In this document: positions 17,650 to 26,813 of the stretch, piece after piece
How the letters are laid out: each line of letters begins with the position of its first letter
How positions within the stretch are numbered: the stretch's first letter is position 1
Assembly: GCF_014873485.1 (NCBI RefSeq)
Contig: NZ_JADBDT010000001.1
Location: 4,830,501-4,894,500 of the forward strand
DNA: 64,000 bases
DNA from: Sphingopyxis sp. OAS728
GTDB lineage: Bacteria; Pseudomonadota; Alphaproteobacteria; Sphingomonadales; Sphingomonadaceae
Direction: 5' to 3'
Position numbers and translations under genes: made by a program
Notes under the pieces: model-generated
Seen by the model: the letters and a program-made list of their open reading frames with translations, nothing else
Told to the model about the DNA's origin: nothing
Database searches by the model: none

Positions 17650-18585
17650 ATGAGCCTCACTCCCGAAGAGATGCAGGCTCGTCTCGATCGCGTGCGCGAA
17701 ATTCAGGCGAGCTTTTCGCCCGAAAAAGTCGTTCGCGGCGTGACCCGGCTGTTCGATCTTGCCCCGGCCGACGAACCCGACGAGTTCACCTTTCCGGCGT
17801 TCGACAAGCCGACGCGCCAGCGTATCTTTGGCGGGCAGGTGATCGCGCAGGCGCTGATGGCGGCCGCGCGCACCGTCGATCCCGGCAAGACGGCGCATTC
17901 GCTCCACGCCTATTTCCTGCGCGGCGGCGACGAGGCGAAGCCGCTCCATTTCCGCGTTCACCGCGACTTCGACGGGCGTAGCTTTGCGAACCGCCGCGTC
18001 GTCGTGCGTCAGGACGGCAAGGTGATCTTCAACCTGACCGCCTCGTTCCACGCGCCCGAGCCCGGCGCGGCGCATCAGGCGCCGATGCCCGACGTCCTGC
18101 CGCCCGAGGAATGCGCCGAGCTCGTCGAAAATCTGGCGGCCGACCCGAATGTCAGCGACGCGCAGCTCGAACGGATGGCACGGCTGCGGCCGTTCGAGAC
18201 GCGCAATTTTCGTCCGTCGTCGACCGAGCGGGGCACGACACATTATCAATGGTATCGCCTCGCGGCGCCGATCGGCGACGATCCGCTGCTGCACCGCGCT
18301 TTCCTGGCCTATGTGTCGGACATGGGGCTCTTGTCCTCGTCGCTGCTGCCGCACGGCTTTACCTGGTCGACGCCGGGGCTTTTCTCGACCAGCCTCGACC
18401 ATGCGATGTGGTTCCACGACGACATTCGCGTCGACGACTGGTTCGTCTATGTGATGGACAGCGACTGGACGGGCGGCAGCCGCGGGATCAACCGCGGGCT
18501 GATCTATCGCCGCGACGGGACGCTCATCGCTTCGGCGATGCAGGAAGGCTTGCTGCGCATCACGCCGCCGACGCCCGACGCATAA
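17650..18585 (+). CDS. tesB: Acyl-CoA thioesterase II (TesB)
   Basis: A 311-aa double-hotdog thioesterase that hydrolyses medium- and long-chain acyl-CoA to free fatty acid and CoA in the cytoplasm. The N-terminal hotdog carries the conserved RIFGGQVIAQAL and HSLHAYFLRGGD; the C-terminal hotdog carries SDMGLLSSSLLPHG and DHAMWFHDDIRVDDWFVYVM, ending in the RGLIYRRDGTLIASAMQEGL block. Length is slightly above E. coli TesB (286). It sits 48 nt after nusG and 153 nt before rplK on the same strand, an unusual site inside a ribosomal/transcription cluster. Confidence 0.93.
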   Translation: MSLTPEEMQARLDRVREIQASFSPEKVVRGVTRLFDLAPADEPDEFTFPAFDKPTRQRIFGGQVIAQALMAAARTVDPGKTAHSLHAYFLRGGDEAKPLHFRVHRDFDGRSFANRRVVVRQDGKVIFNLTASFHAPEPGAAHQAPMPDVLPPEECAELVENLAADPNVSDAQLERMARLRPFETRNFRPSSTERGTTHYQWYRLAAPIGDDPLLHRAFLAYVSDMGLLSSSLLPHGFTWSTPGLFSTSLDHAMWFHDDIRVDDWFVYVMDSDWTGGSRGINRGLIYRRDGTLIASAMQEGLLRITPPTPDA

Positions 18586-18696
18586 GGCTTGTTTTTGGCG
18601 GCGTTTGCGCTTATGCGCGCCGCTTCGCGTCAGATAAGGGCGTGATTCCGCGCGGGAGGAAGGGGTGATGCCCTTCTGTTCGACCGCTAATTTTGA

Positions 18697-18716
18697 GCCC
18701 CGGATCCGTCCGGGGC
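18697..18716 (+). promoter_or_regulatory. Hairpin in rplK leader
   Basis: GCCCCGGA-TCCG-TCCGGGGC is a perfect 8-bp stem with a 4-nt loop, ending 22 nt before the rplK start and followed by an AGGAGG ribosome site. In other bacteria ribosomal protein L1 represses the L11-L1 mRNA through a leader structure; this hairpin is a candidate, but the sequence does not prove L1 binding. Confidence 0.4.
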
Positions 18717-18738
18717 GACAGAAAGACAGGAGGCCATC

Positions 18739-19170
18739 ATGGCTAAGAAGATTAGCGGCTACATCAAGCTGCAGGTGCCCGCCGGCACCGCCAACCCGTC
18801 GCCGCCGCTTGGGCCGGCACTGGGTCAGCGCGGCGTCAACATCATGGAATTCTGCAAGGCGTTCAACGCTGCGACCGACGGTCTGGAAAAGGGCACCCCG
18901 ACCCCGACCATCATCACCGTGTTCGCCGACAAGAGCTTTTCGTTCGTCACGAAGACGCCGCCGGCAACCTATCTGATCAAGAAGGCCGCGAACCTCAAGT
19001 CGGGTTCGAAGGAGCCGGGCAAGATCAGCGGTGGCAAGATCGCCCGCTCGAAGCTGACCGAAATCGCCGAGATCAAGATGAAGGATCTCAACGCGAACGA
19101 TCTGGAACAGGCAACGAAGATCATCGAGGGCAGCGCGCGCTCGATGGGCCTCGAAGTGACGGAGGGCTGA
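18739..19170 (+). CDS. rplK: 50S ribosomal protein L11
   Basis: A 143-aa L11, part of the GTPase-associated centre of the large subunit. The N-terminal domain has [20 protein letters not shown] (residues about 10-29) with [14 protein letters not shown]; the C-terminal rRNA-binding domain has [12 protein letters not shown] and GKISRAK-like residues. An AGGAGG lies seven bases before the start. It is followed at 4 nt by rplA. Confidence 0.98.
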   Translation: MAKKISGYIKLQVPAGTANPSPPLGPALGQRGVNIMEFCKAFNAATDGLEKGTPTPTIITVFADKSFSFVTKTPPATYLIKKAANLKSGSKEPGKISGGKIARSKLTEIAEIKMKDLNANDLEQATKIIEGSARSMGLEVTEG

Positions 19171-19174
19171 CCCC

Positions 19175-19873
19175 ATGGCAAAGCTGACCAAGAAGCAGAA
19201 GGCCCTCGAGGGCAAGGTTGACAGCCTGAAGCTGCACACCGTCGACGAAGCGCTGAAGACCGTTCGCGACCTGGCCTCGGCCAAGTTCGACGAAACGCTC
19301 GAAGTCGCGATCAACCTCGGCGTCGACCCGCGTCACGCCGACCAGATGGTCCGCGGCGTCGTGACGCTGCCCGCCGGTACCGGCAAGGACGTCAAGGTTG
19401 CCGTGTTCGCGCGCGGCGACAACGCCGACAAGGCGCTGGCCGCCGGCGCCGACAAGGTCGGTGCCGAAGACCTGATGGAAGACATGCTCGCGGGCAACCT
19501 CGACTATGGCCGCGTCATCGCGACGCCGGACATGATGGGCATCGTCGGCCGCCTCGGTAAGACGCTGGGTCCGAAGGGCCTGATGCCGAACCCGAAGCTG
19601 GGCACCGTGACCCCGAACGTCGCCGAAGCCGTGAAGGCCGCCAAGGGCGGTCAGATCGAATTCCGCGTCGAAAAGGTGGGCATCATCCACGCCGGCCTCG
19701 GCAAGTTGTCGTTCGGCGAGGAAAAGCTCCGCCAGAACTTCGATGCCTTCGTCGACGCGATTGTCAAGGCGAAGCCGGCCGGCGCGAAGGGCAAATATGT
19801 CCGCAAGATCGCCCTGTCGTCGTCGATGGGCCCGGGCGTGAAGGTCGATACGGCCGACGTGACCGGCGCCTGA
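19175..19873 (+). CDS. rplA: 50S ribosomal protein L1
   Basis: A 232-aa L1, the L1-stalk protein and, in many bacteria, a translational repressor of its own operon. Typical blocks are visible: [40 protein letters not shown] and [11 protein letters not shown] near the C-terminus. It sits 4 nt after rplK and ends 22 nt before a strong terminator, which closes this block; rplJ lies 9.6 kb away. Confidence 0.98.
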   Translation: MAKLTKKQKALEGKVDSLKLHTVDEALKTVRDLASAKFDETLEVAINLGVDPRHADQMVRGVVTLPAGTGKDVKVAVFARGDNADKALAAGADKVGAEDLMEDMLAGNLDYGRVIATPDMMGIVGRLGKTLGPKGLMPNPKLGTVTPNVAEAVKAAKGGQIEFRVEKVGIIHAGLGKLSFGEEKLRQNFDAFVDAIVKAKPAGAKGKYVRKIALSSSMGPGVKVDTADVTGA

Positions 19874-19895
19874 TTGGCACCGCAATGAATTAGGG

Positions 19896-19926
19896 AAGGG
19901 CCGGGGGAAACTCCGGCCCTTTTCTT
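19896..19926 (+). terminator. Rho-independent terminator after rplA
   Basis: AAGGGCCGG pairs with CCGGCCCTT around an 8-nt loop and is followed by TTCTT. It ends the secE-nusG-tesB-rplK-rplA block. It overlaps the last bases of the convergent VOC gene's 3' end. Confidence 0.85.
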
Positions 19927-20341
19927 ATGCGCGGCTCGCCGGGGCGAACTCGATCAGATCCCATTTGTTGCCATAAAGGTCGAGAAACACCGCAACGGTG
20001 CCATAGTCGGCCTCCAGCGGCTCGCGCTCGATCCGCACGCCCTTGCCCTGCAGGCGCTGATAGTCACGCCAGAAATCGTCGGTCTGCAGGAACAGGAAGA
20101 CGCGCCCGCCCGACTGGTTTCCGATGAAAGCCGCCTGTTCGTCGTTCGCAGCGCGCGCGAGTAGGATCGTTGCGCCGCATTCGGGGTTGCCCGGCGGTGC
20201 GACGAGCACCCAGCGCTTGTCCTGCTCCGGTTGATAATCGTCGGCGACCAGCGTGAAGCCCAGAGTTCCGACATAAAAGTCGATCGCCTCGTCATAATCG
20301 CGCACGACGAGCGCGATATGCGCGAGCGACTGGCGGGTCAT
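19925..20341 (-). CDS. VOC (glyoxalase/bleomycin-resistance) family protein
   Basis: A 138-aa vicinal-oxygen-chelate fold protein. It opens with LAHIALVVRDYDEAIDFYVG, the first beta-alpha-beta-beta-beta module with a metal-ligand His, and ends with TVAVFLDLYGNKWDLIEF, where the second-module Asp/Glu ligands lie. The family includes glyoxalases, dioxygenases and drug-binding proteins, so the reaction is open. The start at 20341 overlaps the ccmB stop by 4 nt (ATGA), making it the last gene of the ccmA-ccmB chain. A role in cytochrome c maturation is not implied by the fold. Confidence 0.88.
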   Translation of the reverse strand: MTRQSLAHIALVVRDYDEAIDFYVGTLGFTLVADDYQPEQDKRWVLVAPPGNPECGATILLARAANDEQAAFIGNQSGGRVFLFLQTDDFWRDYQRLQGKGVRIEREPLEADYGTVAVFLDLYGNKWDLIEFAPASRA

Positions 20342-20985
20342 TCGCGGAGGCCGCGCATCGCCGCGCCCGCCGCGAACGGGCCGATCACCGTCAGCAGCAG
20401 GCTCGTCGCCGCCAACAGCTTGATCGCGCCGCGTCCCGACGGATCGAGCATCCCCGCGCCGAAGATCAGCATCGGCACCGCGAGCGGCAGGACGAGTAGC
20501 CCGCCGATCGCACTGCCGCCCTTGTGGTTCGCGGTCAGCGATGCGCTCAGCACCGCGAGCGAGGCGAGCGCCGGGATGGCGATGGCGATGCCTGTCGCGA
20601 GCAGTTCGACGCGCCCCGCATCCTGCGCCAGCAGCGCCGACGCCGGAAACAGCGCGATCATCAGCGGCAGCCCGAAACCGATGGCATGCGCGGCGATCTT
20701 GACCGCCGCGATAACCTCGTCGGCGAAACCCCGCACCGCGAGCTGGTCGAGCACCCCCGCATCCCTGTCGGGCTTCACCAGCCGGTCGATCGGCAGCAGC
20801 GCCGCGAGCAATGCTGCGACCCACACCATCCCGCCGCCCGCCCGGCGCAGCAGTGGCGCGTCGGGCCCGACCGCAAAGGGAAAGGCGGTCGCGACGAGCA
20901 GGAAGAAGAGCACCGGCAGCCACAGCGCGCCGCTGCCCCATGCGCGGCGCAGGTCGCGCCAGAAGAGGGCGATCAGCGCCGTCAT
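20338..20985 (-). CDS. ccmB: Heme exporter protein CcmB
   Basis: A 215-aa membrane protein with six hydrophobic segments, the membrane subunit of the CcmAB transporter used in cytochrome c maturation. It opens with LIALFWRDLRRAWGSGALWL, the typical CcmB start, and has the conserved stretch LPIDRLVKPDRDAGVLDQLA. CcmAB uses ATP to release holo-CcmE from CcmC-heme. The start at 20985 overlaps the ccmA stop by 4 nt. ccmC and ccmE do not follow; they must be elsewhere if system I is complete. Confidence 0.93.
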   Translation of the reverse strand: MTALIALFWRDLRRAWGSGALWLPVLFFLLVATAFPFAVGPDAPLLRRAGGGMVWVAALLAALLPIDRLVKPDRDAGVLDQLAVRGFADEVIAAVKIAAHAIGFGLPLMIALFPASALLAQDAGRVELLATGIAIAIPALASLAVLSASLTANHKGGSAIGGLLVLPLAVPMLIFGAGMLDPSGRGAIKLLAATSLLLTVIGPFAAGAAMRGLRE

Positions 20986-21566
20986 GCGAGCGCGCCCATG
21001 TCGAGCTCGGCGAGATCGGGGATGCCGAGCGCGAAATGTGACGCGAGCAACACCGCCCCGCCATTCGACCGATGCTTCGCAATCGCCGTCACCAGCCGCG
21101 CCAGCGCCGCATCGTCCATGCCGTTCGCGGGCTCGTCGAGCAGCCAGATCGGCGCGCCGCTCGCGATCACGCGCACCATCGCGGCGCGCTTGCGCTGGCC
21201 GGTCGACAGCATCGTCACCGGCACCTCGGCGAGCGGCGCGAGCGCCATCTCGTCCATCGCGCGGTCGACCGTATGGCCGTCGACCGTATCGACGCGCGCC
21301 CAGAAATCGAGCGCGCGGCGCAGCGGCTGCTCGGCGTCGAGCGCCGCCGCCTCGTCGATCAACGCAACACGCTCGCGGCGTTCGATCGTGCCGGCGGCGG
21401 GGCGCAGCAGTCCTGCGGCCAAGCGGATCAGGCTCGACTTGCCGGCACCATTGGGACCGCGCAGCCACAGCGCCTCACCGCGCTTCAGCTCCAGCGACAA
21501 ATTCTCGAAGAGCAGCCGGTCGCCGCGAATGCACGCCACCCGGTCGAGCAGCAGCAACGCCGTCAC
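20982..21566 (-). CDS. ccmA: Cytochrome c biogenesis ATP-binding protein CcmA
   Basis: A 194-aa ABC ATPase, the motor of CcmAB. Walker A is GPNGAGKSS (about residues 37-45), the signature is LSTGQRKRAAMVR and Walker B is WLLDEPANGMDD. It is short for an ABC protein, as CcmA proteins are. The start overlaps the stop of the upstream metallopeptidase gene by 4 nt, and its own stop overlaps ccmB by 4 nt, so all four genes are probably translated in sequence from one mRNA. Confidence 0.94.
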   Translation of the reverse strand: MTALLLLDRVACIRGDRLLFENLSLELKRGEALWLRGPNGAGKSSLIRLAAGLLRPAAGTIERRERVALIDEAAALDAEQPLRRALDFWARVDTVDGHTVDRAMDEMALAPLAEVPVTMLSTGQRKRAAMVRVIASGAPIWLLDEPANGMDDAALARLVTAIAKHRSNGGAVLLASHFALGIPDLAELDMGALA

Positions 21567-21991
21567 GCCATATCCTCAAGCGCGTGCATATCGTCGTCCG
21601 AAAAACCGAAATGATGCCCGATCTCATGGATCAGCACATGCCGCACCAGCGTGTCGAGCCGCTCGCCGGTCTCGATCCATTCGACGAGGATCGGGATGCG
21701 ATAGAGGGTAACGCGGTCGGGCATGCCGCCGCTCTGGTCGATGCTGCGCTCGGTCAGCGGACGGCCTTCATAGAGACCCGTGAGTTCGTAGGGATGCTCG
21801 ATATCGAGCGACGCCAGCATCTCGTCGTCGGCGAATTCCTCGATCGAAATGACGACACCCTCGATATGCGGCGCAAAGACCGCAGGCATGGTTTCGAGCG
21901 CGGCCTCGGCCATCGCAAAGAGTGCATCGGCGTCGGGCGCGCCTCCGGTCCAGCCGGCGGGCAATCGGGCGAGGGCAGACTTGTCGGTCAT
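21563..21991 (-). CDS. Zincin-like metallopeptidase family protein
   Basis: A 142-aa protein with the small-zincin motif HEIGHHFGFSDDDMHALE near the C-terminus: HExxH with a downstream Asp as likely third zinc ligand. It belongs to the minimal metallopeptidase family (DUF1025-like) found in many proteobacteria; substrates are not known. It has no signal peptide, so it is cytoplasmic. It is the first gene of a four-gene chain with ccmA, ccmB and a VOC gene, all with ATGA-type overlaps. Confidence 0.88.
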   Translation of the reverse strand: MTDKSALARLPAGWTGGAPDADALFAMAEAALETMPAVFAPHIEGVVISIEEFADDEMLASLDIEHPYELTGLYEGRPLTERSIDQSGGMPDRVTLYRIPILVEWIETGERLDTLVRHVLIHEIGHHFGFSDDDMHALEDMA

Positions 21992-22042
21992 GTCACCCTT
22001 CCTTATGGCGGGCGCACGACATTGGCTAGCGGGAGATAAATC

Positions 22043-22330
22043 ATGGTCCAGAAACTAGACGAAGACGCCCGCAGCGCGCTGCTCGCCCGTTTCCCCGAAT
22101 GGACGCATGAACCGAAACGCGACGCGATCACCCGGCAGTTCAAGTTCGCCGATTTCGCGCAGGCCTTCGGCTTCATGGCGAGTGTCGCGATCATCGCCGA
22201 AAAGATGGACCATCATCCCGAATGGTCGAACGTCTATAATCGCGTCGACATCTTGCTGACGACGCACGACGCCGACGGATTGTCGGAACGCGACGCGAAG
22301 CTGGCCGAGGCGATCGAAGCGCTTCTCTGA
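22043..22330 (+). CDS. phhB: Pterin-4a-carbinolamine dehydratase
   Basis: A 95-aa 4a-hydroxytetrahydrobiopterin dehydratase, which dehydrates the 4a-carbinolamine formed by aromatic amino acid hydroxylases so the pterin can be recycled. The active-site block [18 protein letters not shown] holds the His-His-Pro-x-Trp motif; the flanking [10 protein letters not shown] helix and [11 protein letters not shown] are typical. No phenylalanine hydroxylase gene is next to it here. A GGGAGA ribosome site precedes the ATG. Confidence 0.93.
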   Translation: MVQKLDEDARSALLARFPEWTHEPKRDAITRQFKFADFAQAFGFMASVAIIAEKMDHHPEWSNVYNRVDILLTTHDADGLSERDAKLAEAIEALL

Positions 22331-22416
22331 CGAGGTTGTTGTTATCTTGCGCTGACGCGTCACTCCCTTACAAGCGGCGCCAAGCACAGCATAATGCCCC
22401 AGGGGAGCCCAGCCGC

Positions 22417-23817
22417 ATGACCGATAGCCTGTTCCGCCGCAAACCGATCGTTCCGGAACGACGCGAGGGTGAGCAGGCGCTCGCGCGAACGCTAGGCTGG
22501 CCGCACCTGATCGCGCTCGGCGTGGGGGCGATCGTGGGTACGGGCATCCTTACGTTGATCGGCGTCGGCGCCGACAAAGCGGGTCCCGCGGTAATCCTGT
22601 CCTTTGCTATCGCCGGGCTGATCTGCGCCTGCGCGGCGCTCGCCTATGCCGAAATGGCGACGATGATCCCGGCTTCGGGCAGTGCCTATACTTATTCCTA
22701 TGTCGTGATCGGCGAACTGCTCGCGTGGATTGTCGGATGGAGCCTCATCCTCGAATATTCGCTGGTGGTGAGCGCGGTAGCGGTCGGCTGGTCGGGCTAT
22801 GCGGCGCCATTGCTGGAGGCTTGGGCGGGCGTCCCGATGGCGCTGATGCAGGGGCCGGAGCTCGGCGGCATCGTCAACATGCCGGCAATTGCGATCATCG
22901 CGGTCGTCGCCGGGCTGCTGCTCGTCGGCACGCGCGAGAGTGCGACGCTCAACGCGATCCTCGTGCTCGTGAAAATCGTCGCGTTGGTCGTGTTCGTCGC
23001 GGTCGCGCTGCCCGCGTTCAACGCCGCCAATCTCGAGCCGTTCAGCCCCTATGGCTTTGCGAAGCATCTCGGTCCCGATGGGGTCGAGCGCGGTGTGATG
23101 GCTGCCGCGGCGATCATCTTTTTCGCCTTTTATGGGTTCGACGCGATCGCCACCGCGGCCGAGGAAGCCAAGAATCCTGACCGCGACCTCAAGATCGGCA
23201 TCGTCGGATCGATGTTCGCCTGCGTCGTCATCTATATCGGCGTCGCCGTTGCCGCGGTGGGCGCCATTGCCTACACGCGCTTCGCCAACAGCCCCGAGCC
23301 GCTGGCGCTGATCCTGCGCGAACTCGGGAGCCCGCTCGCGGCGCAATATCTTGCCGTCTCGGCGATCATCGCGCTGCCGACCGTGATCCTTGCCTTCTTT
23401 TATGGCCAAAGCCGCATCTTCTTCACCATGGCGCGCGACGGGCTGTTGCCTGCCGGCCTTGCCAAGCTGTCGTCGCGCGGGACGCCGGTGCGGATCACGA
23501 TCTTTACCGCAATCGTCGTCGCGGTGCTCGCGGGCTTCATTCCCCTGGGCGAACTGGCGGCACTTGCGAACGCTGGAACGCTTGCGGCGTTCACCGCAGT
23601 GTCGATCTGCATGCTCATCATGCGCCGACGCGCGCCCGATGCGCCGCGCACTTTCCGTACGCCGCTGCCATGGGTGGTCGGCGGCATCGCGGTGCTTGGA
23701 TGCATCTATCTGTTCTTCAGCCTGCCGGCGCAGACCCAGCTGTGGTTCCTCGTCTGGAATGTCGCAGGCCTCGGCGCCTATTTCCTTTACGCCCGGCGCA
23801 ATGCGGTCATCGCCTGA
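22417..23817 (+). CDS. APC-superfamily cationic-type amino acid permease
   Basis: A 466-aa inner-membrane amino acid transporter with about 12 helices. The APC family motif GVGAIVGTGILTLIGVGADK is in TM1; AYAEMATMIPASGSAYTYSY and FFAFYGFDAIATAAEEAKNP are the usual TM3 and TM6-loop blocks of the CAT (YfnA-like) subgroup. I chose the ATG at 22417 because AGGGGAG lies ten bases upstream. The substrate within amino acids is not determined. It sits alone, 85 bp before the DUF3857 gene. Confidence 0.92.
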   Translation: MTDSLFRRKPIVPERREGEQALARTLGWPHLIALGVGAIVGTGILTLIGVGADKAGPAVILSFAIAGLICACAALAYAEMATMIPASGSAYTYSYVVIGELLAWIVGWSLILEYSLVVSAVAVGWSGYAAPLLEAWAGVPMALMQGPELGGIVNMPAIAIIAVVAGLLLVGTRESATLNAILVLVKIVALVVFVAVALPAFNAANLEPFSPYGFAKHLGPDGVERGVMAAAAIIFFAFYGFDAIATAAEEAKNPDRDLKIGIVGSMFACVVIYIGVAVAAVGAIAYTRFANSPEPLALILRELGSPLAAQYLAVSAIIALPTVILAFFYGQSRIFFTMARDGLLPAGLAKLSSRGTPVRITIFTAIVVAVLAGFIPLGELAALANAGTLAAFTAVSICMLIMRRRAPDAPRTFRTPLPWVVGGIAVLGCIYLFFSLPAQTQLWFLVWNVAGLGAYFLYARRNAVIA

Positions 23818-23902
23818 TTGGTGGTAAAGGCGATTGCATCGAGCCGCTTGGCGGTGCAGTGATTTGGCAGGGCGAACAGGAAGTTACGGGGGAAACAGGG
23901 TG

Positions 23903-26704
23903 ATGAATATCTGGCGTGGCGCGGCTTGTGTCGCCGTCGTCCTTGTGCCTGCGCAGATCGCCTGGGCGGGCGAGCAGCCGCTTTATGAGCCCGCGCCTGG
24001 GTGGGTCACCGTCGCCAAGCTTCCCGACACCGCGGCGGGCAGCGCGGTCGCCGGGCCGGTCCTCTACGACGTCCAGCAGCGGGTCGATGGTGCGACAGTG
24101 TGGAACTATGTCGACACGGCGCTCAAGCTCGATACGCCCGAAGCGCTGTCGCAAAGCAGCAATCTGACGCTTGCCTGGGCGCCCGACAAGGGCGATCTGA
24201 TCATCCACCAGGTTGCGATTATCAGGAATGGCGAAGAAATCGATGCGCTTGCGGGCGGACAGAAATTCACCGTCCTGCGCCGCGAGCAGGCGCTTGAACA
24301 ACGCGAATTGACCGGCATTTTGTCGGCGACGCTTGCGGTCGAAGGCTTGCGCGTCGGCGATGTGCTGCGCGTCCGCATGTCGACGACGGTCAAAGATGCG
24401 GCGCTGGGCGGTCGCGCTCAGCTTGCGCTGCCGCTGATCGCCGAACCGGCGCCGATCAAGGCCGCCTCGTATAAATTGTCCTGGCGAACCGGCGACGCCA
24501 CCCAGTGGAAGGTGCTGAGCGGCAATGTCGACGCAAAGCCGAAACGCGCCGGCGAATTTTCGGAACTTCCGATCGTCATGCCGATCGCGAAGCTCACCGA
24601 AATTCCCCAGGACGCGCCGGGGCGTTTCCAGCGCCTGCCGCTGATCGAGGCGTCAACCTTCGCGAGCTGGGCCGACGTGTCGAAGATCATGGCGCCGCTT
24701 TATGCGACCGACGGCACGATCGCCGCGGGCAGCGCGCTTGCCGGCGAGGTCGCGACGATCAAGGCAGCGACCGACGATCCGCTGAAGCGGACCGCGATGG
24801 CGCTGCAACTGGTGCAGGACAAGGTCCGCTATCTCGCGGTCGGCATGGACGGCGGCAATTATGTGCCGCAGACCCCGGCAAAGACGTGGGACGTGCGCTA
24901 CGGCGACTGCAAGGCAAAAACCTTGCTCCTCCTCGCCATACTCCATGCCATGGATATCGAGGCCGAAGCCGTGCTCGCCCACGCGGACATGGGCGAGCTG
25001 GTCGAGCGCCGCATCCCGAGCGCGCTGGCGTTCAACCATGTCATCGTAGGCGCGAAGGTAGGCGGGGAAACGCTGTGGCTCGACGGGACCGGCTTGGGCG
25101 CGCGGCTTGCGGACATTCGCGATACGCCGCCGTTCGGCCATGTGCTGCCGGTGCGGACCGGTGGCGCCGAGCTGGTCAAGATCGCGCTGCGTGCGCCCGC
25201 GCGCCCGATCGTCGACCTGACGCTCGATGCCGACGAAAGCACGAGCGTCGACCTGCCGTCGGTGATCGACCTGACGATGGTCGTGCGCGGGCAGCTCGCG
25301 AGCCTGATGACGCTGGCGAGTTCGCAGCTCGGTGCCAAGGAGCAGCGCGAGCTGACCGAGAAATTTCTCCAGCATTATGTCGGCGAGGCGCAATATGATG
25401 CGCTGACCACGACCACCGATGCCGAAGCGGGCAGCATCACGATCAAGGGCAAGGGCGTCTTCACCACCGGATGGCGCCGCGACGACCAGCGCATGGAACG
25501 CTGGATGTCGCGCTCATCCAGCATGATCGGCTTCGAACCCGATCGCGCCCGGGCGTCGTGGGCCGACATCCCCGTCGCAACGGCCGCCCCCGACCTCGCG
25601 CACTACCGGATGCGCATTCGCCTGCCCGACGGCGGGCGCGGCTATACGATCGAGGGCGATCCAGCGGTCGACGCGCAGGTCGCAGGCTATGATGTGAAGA
25701 GAACGGCGAGCATGGAAGGCGGCGTGGTGACCGTCGACGAATGGTTCGCGACCGCCGGCCGCGAAATCCCGGCGGCGCAGATCGCCGCCGAACGCGACCG
25801 CGCCGTGACGTTGCTCGCCCGCGCGCCGCGCATGGTGGCGCCGGCCGATGCACGGCGGCGCTGGAATCTGAAGGGCGCCGGATCGGTGTCGCAGCTCAAG
25901 GCCGCGAGCGCCATTTTTGCGAAGGCGGCGGCGGAAGCGGACGAGGAAAATGTCACCGCGCTGACCAGCAGCGCATCCTTCCACCAGGGGATCGGCGACT
26001 ATAAGGGCGCGATCGCGGCGCTGACGAAGCAGATCGCGCTTCTGCCGTCGGTCGAGGCCTATCTCGCCCGTTCGGCGGTGCGCAAGGAACTGGGCGATAT
26101 CGCGGGCGCGCTCGCCGATGCCGAGGAGGCGCGCAAGCTCGACCCCGCTTCGCAGGGCGCGGTTTTTTCGGTCGCGATGCTGATCGCCGAGCGCGGCGAT
26201 GTCGCCAAGGCTTCGGCGATGCTCGACGAACGCATCGCGCTCGGCGGCAAGACCCGCGACGATTATCGTATGGCAAAAGCGACGGTGGTCGGCGAATTCG
26301 GCGATGCCGCCGCCGCGATTTCCGAACTGGACGCCCTGATTGCGGCCAAGCCCGGGGTGCCGACCCTGCTCAACGCCCGCTGCTGGATCAAGGCGACGCG
26401 CAATGTCCAGATGGATACCGCGCTCAAGGACTGCACCTCGGCGATGGAGCTCAGCGACAGCACCGCGCAGATCCTTGACAGCCGCGCGCTCGTCTGGATG
26501 CGGCTAGGCCGCGACGAGGATGCGTTGCGCGACCTCGACGCGGCACTGTCGCAAGTGCCCGGAATGGGATCGAGCCGCTTTCTCCGCGCGATCGTCAAGA
26601 AGCGTATGGGGCAGACGGAGGATGCGGCGGTCGACCTTGCGGTCGCACGTCAGATGTCGCCGTCGACCGAACGCGACTATGCGCGCTTCGGTCTCAAACC
26701 CTGA
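23903..26704 (+). CDS. Exported DUF3857/transglutaminase-like protein with TPR repeats
   Basis: A 933-aa exported protein. A signal peptide (GAACVAVVLVPAQIAWAG) is followed by a DUF3857 region, a transglutaminase-like domain with a clear catalytic Cys (YGDCKAKT, Cys 336), His (AFNHVIVGA) and Asp (LWLDGTG), a beta-rich middle, and C-terminal tetratricopeptide repeats from about residue 660. Such proteins are common in Bacteroidetes and sphingomonads; their substrates are not known, and they may cross-link or cleave peptides in the periplasm. It has no obvious operon partner. The start at 23903 gives the signal peptide and has GGGG/AGGG upstream. Confidence 0.88.
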   Translation: MNIWRGAACVAVVLVPAQIAWAGEQPLYEPAPGWVTVAKLPDTAAGSAVAGPVLYDVQQRVDGATVWNYVDTALKLDTPEALSQSSNLTLAWAPDKGDLIIHQVAIIRNGEEIDALAGGQKFTVLRREQALEQRELTGILSATLAVEGLRVGDVLRVRMSTTVKDAALGGRAQLALPLIAEPAPIKAASYKLSWRTGDATQWKVLSGNVDAKPKRAGEFSELPIVMPIAKLTEIPQDAPGRFQRLPLIEASTFASWADVSKIMAPLYATDGTIAAGSALAGEVATIKAATDDPLKRTAMALQLVQDKVRYLAVGMDGGNYVPQTPAKTWDVRYGDCKAKTLLLLAILHAMDIEAEAVLAHADMGELVERRIPSALAFNHVIVGAKVGGETLWLDGTGLGARLADIRDTPPFGHVLPVRTGGAELVKIALRAPARPIVDLTLDADESTSVDLPSVIDLTMVVRGQLASLMTLASSQLGAKEQRELTEKFLQHYVGEAQYDALTTTTDAEAGSITIKGKGVFTTGWRRDDQRMERWMSRSSSMIGFEPDRARASWADIPVATAAPDLAHYRMRIRLPDGGRGYTIEGDPAVDAQVAGYDVKRTASMEGGVVTVDEWFATAGREIPAAQIAAERDRAVTLLARAPRMVAPADARRRWNLKGAGSVSQLKAASAIFAKAAAEADEENVTALTSSASFHQGIGDYKGAIAALTKQIALLPSVEAYLARSAVRKELGDIAGALADAEEARKLDPASQGAVFSVAMLIAERGDVAKASAMLDERIALGGKTRDDYRMAKATVVGEFGDAAAAISELDALIAAKPGVPTLLNARCWIKATRNVQMDTALKDCTSAMELSDSTAQILDSRALVWMRLGRDEDALRDLDAALSQVPGMGSSRFLRAIVKKRMGQTEDAAVDLAVARQMSPSTERDYARFGLKP

Positions 26705-26760
26705 CGCGCGCCGCCACGATCAGTCGAACAATTCGCTGAGGACGCTCTTCCAATAGAGAA

Positions 26761-26794
26761 GGCCCCGCTCCGACCGGGGAGGCGGAGCGGGGCC
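26761..26794. terminator. GC-rich hairpin between convergent genes
   Basis: GGCCCCGCTCC and GGAGCGGGGCC form an 11-bp perfect stem with a 12-nt loop. It lies between the DUF3857 gene (plus) and the Xre gene (minus). The T-run is weak (GAGTTTCG), so termination is plausible rather than certain. Confidence 0.55.
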
Positions 26795-26813
26795 GAGTTT
26801 CGCCGCGCCGTTT

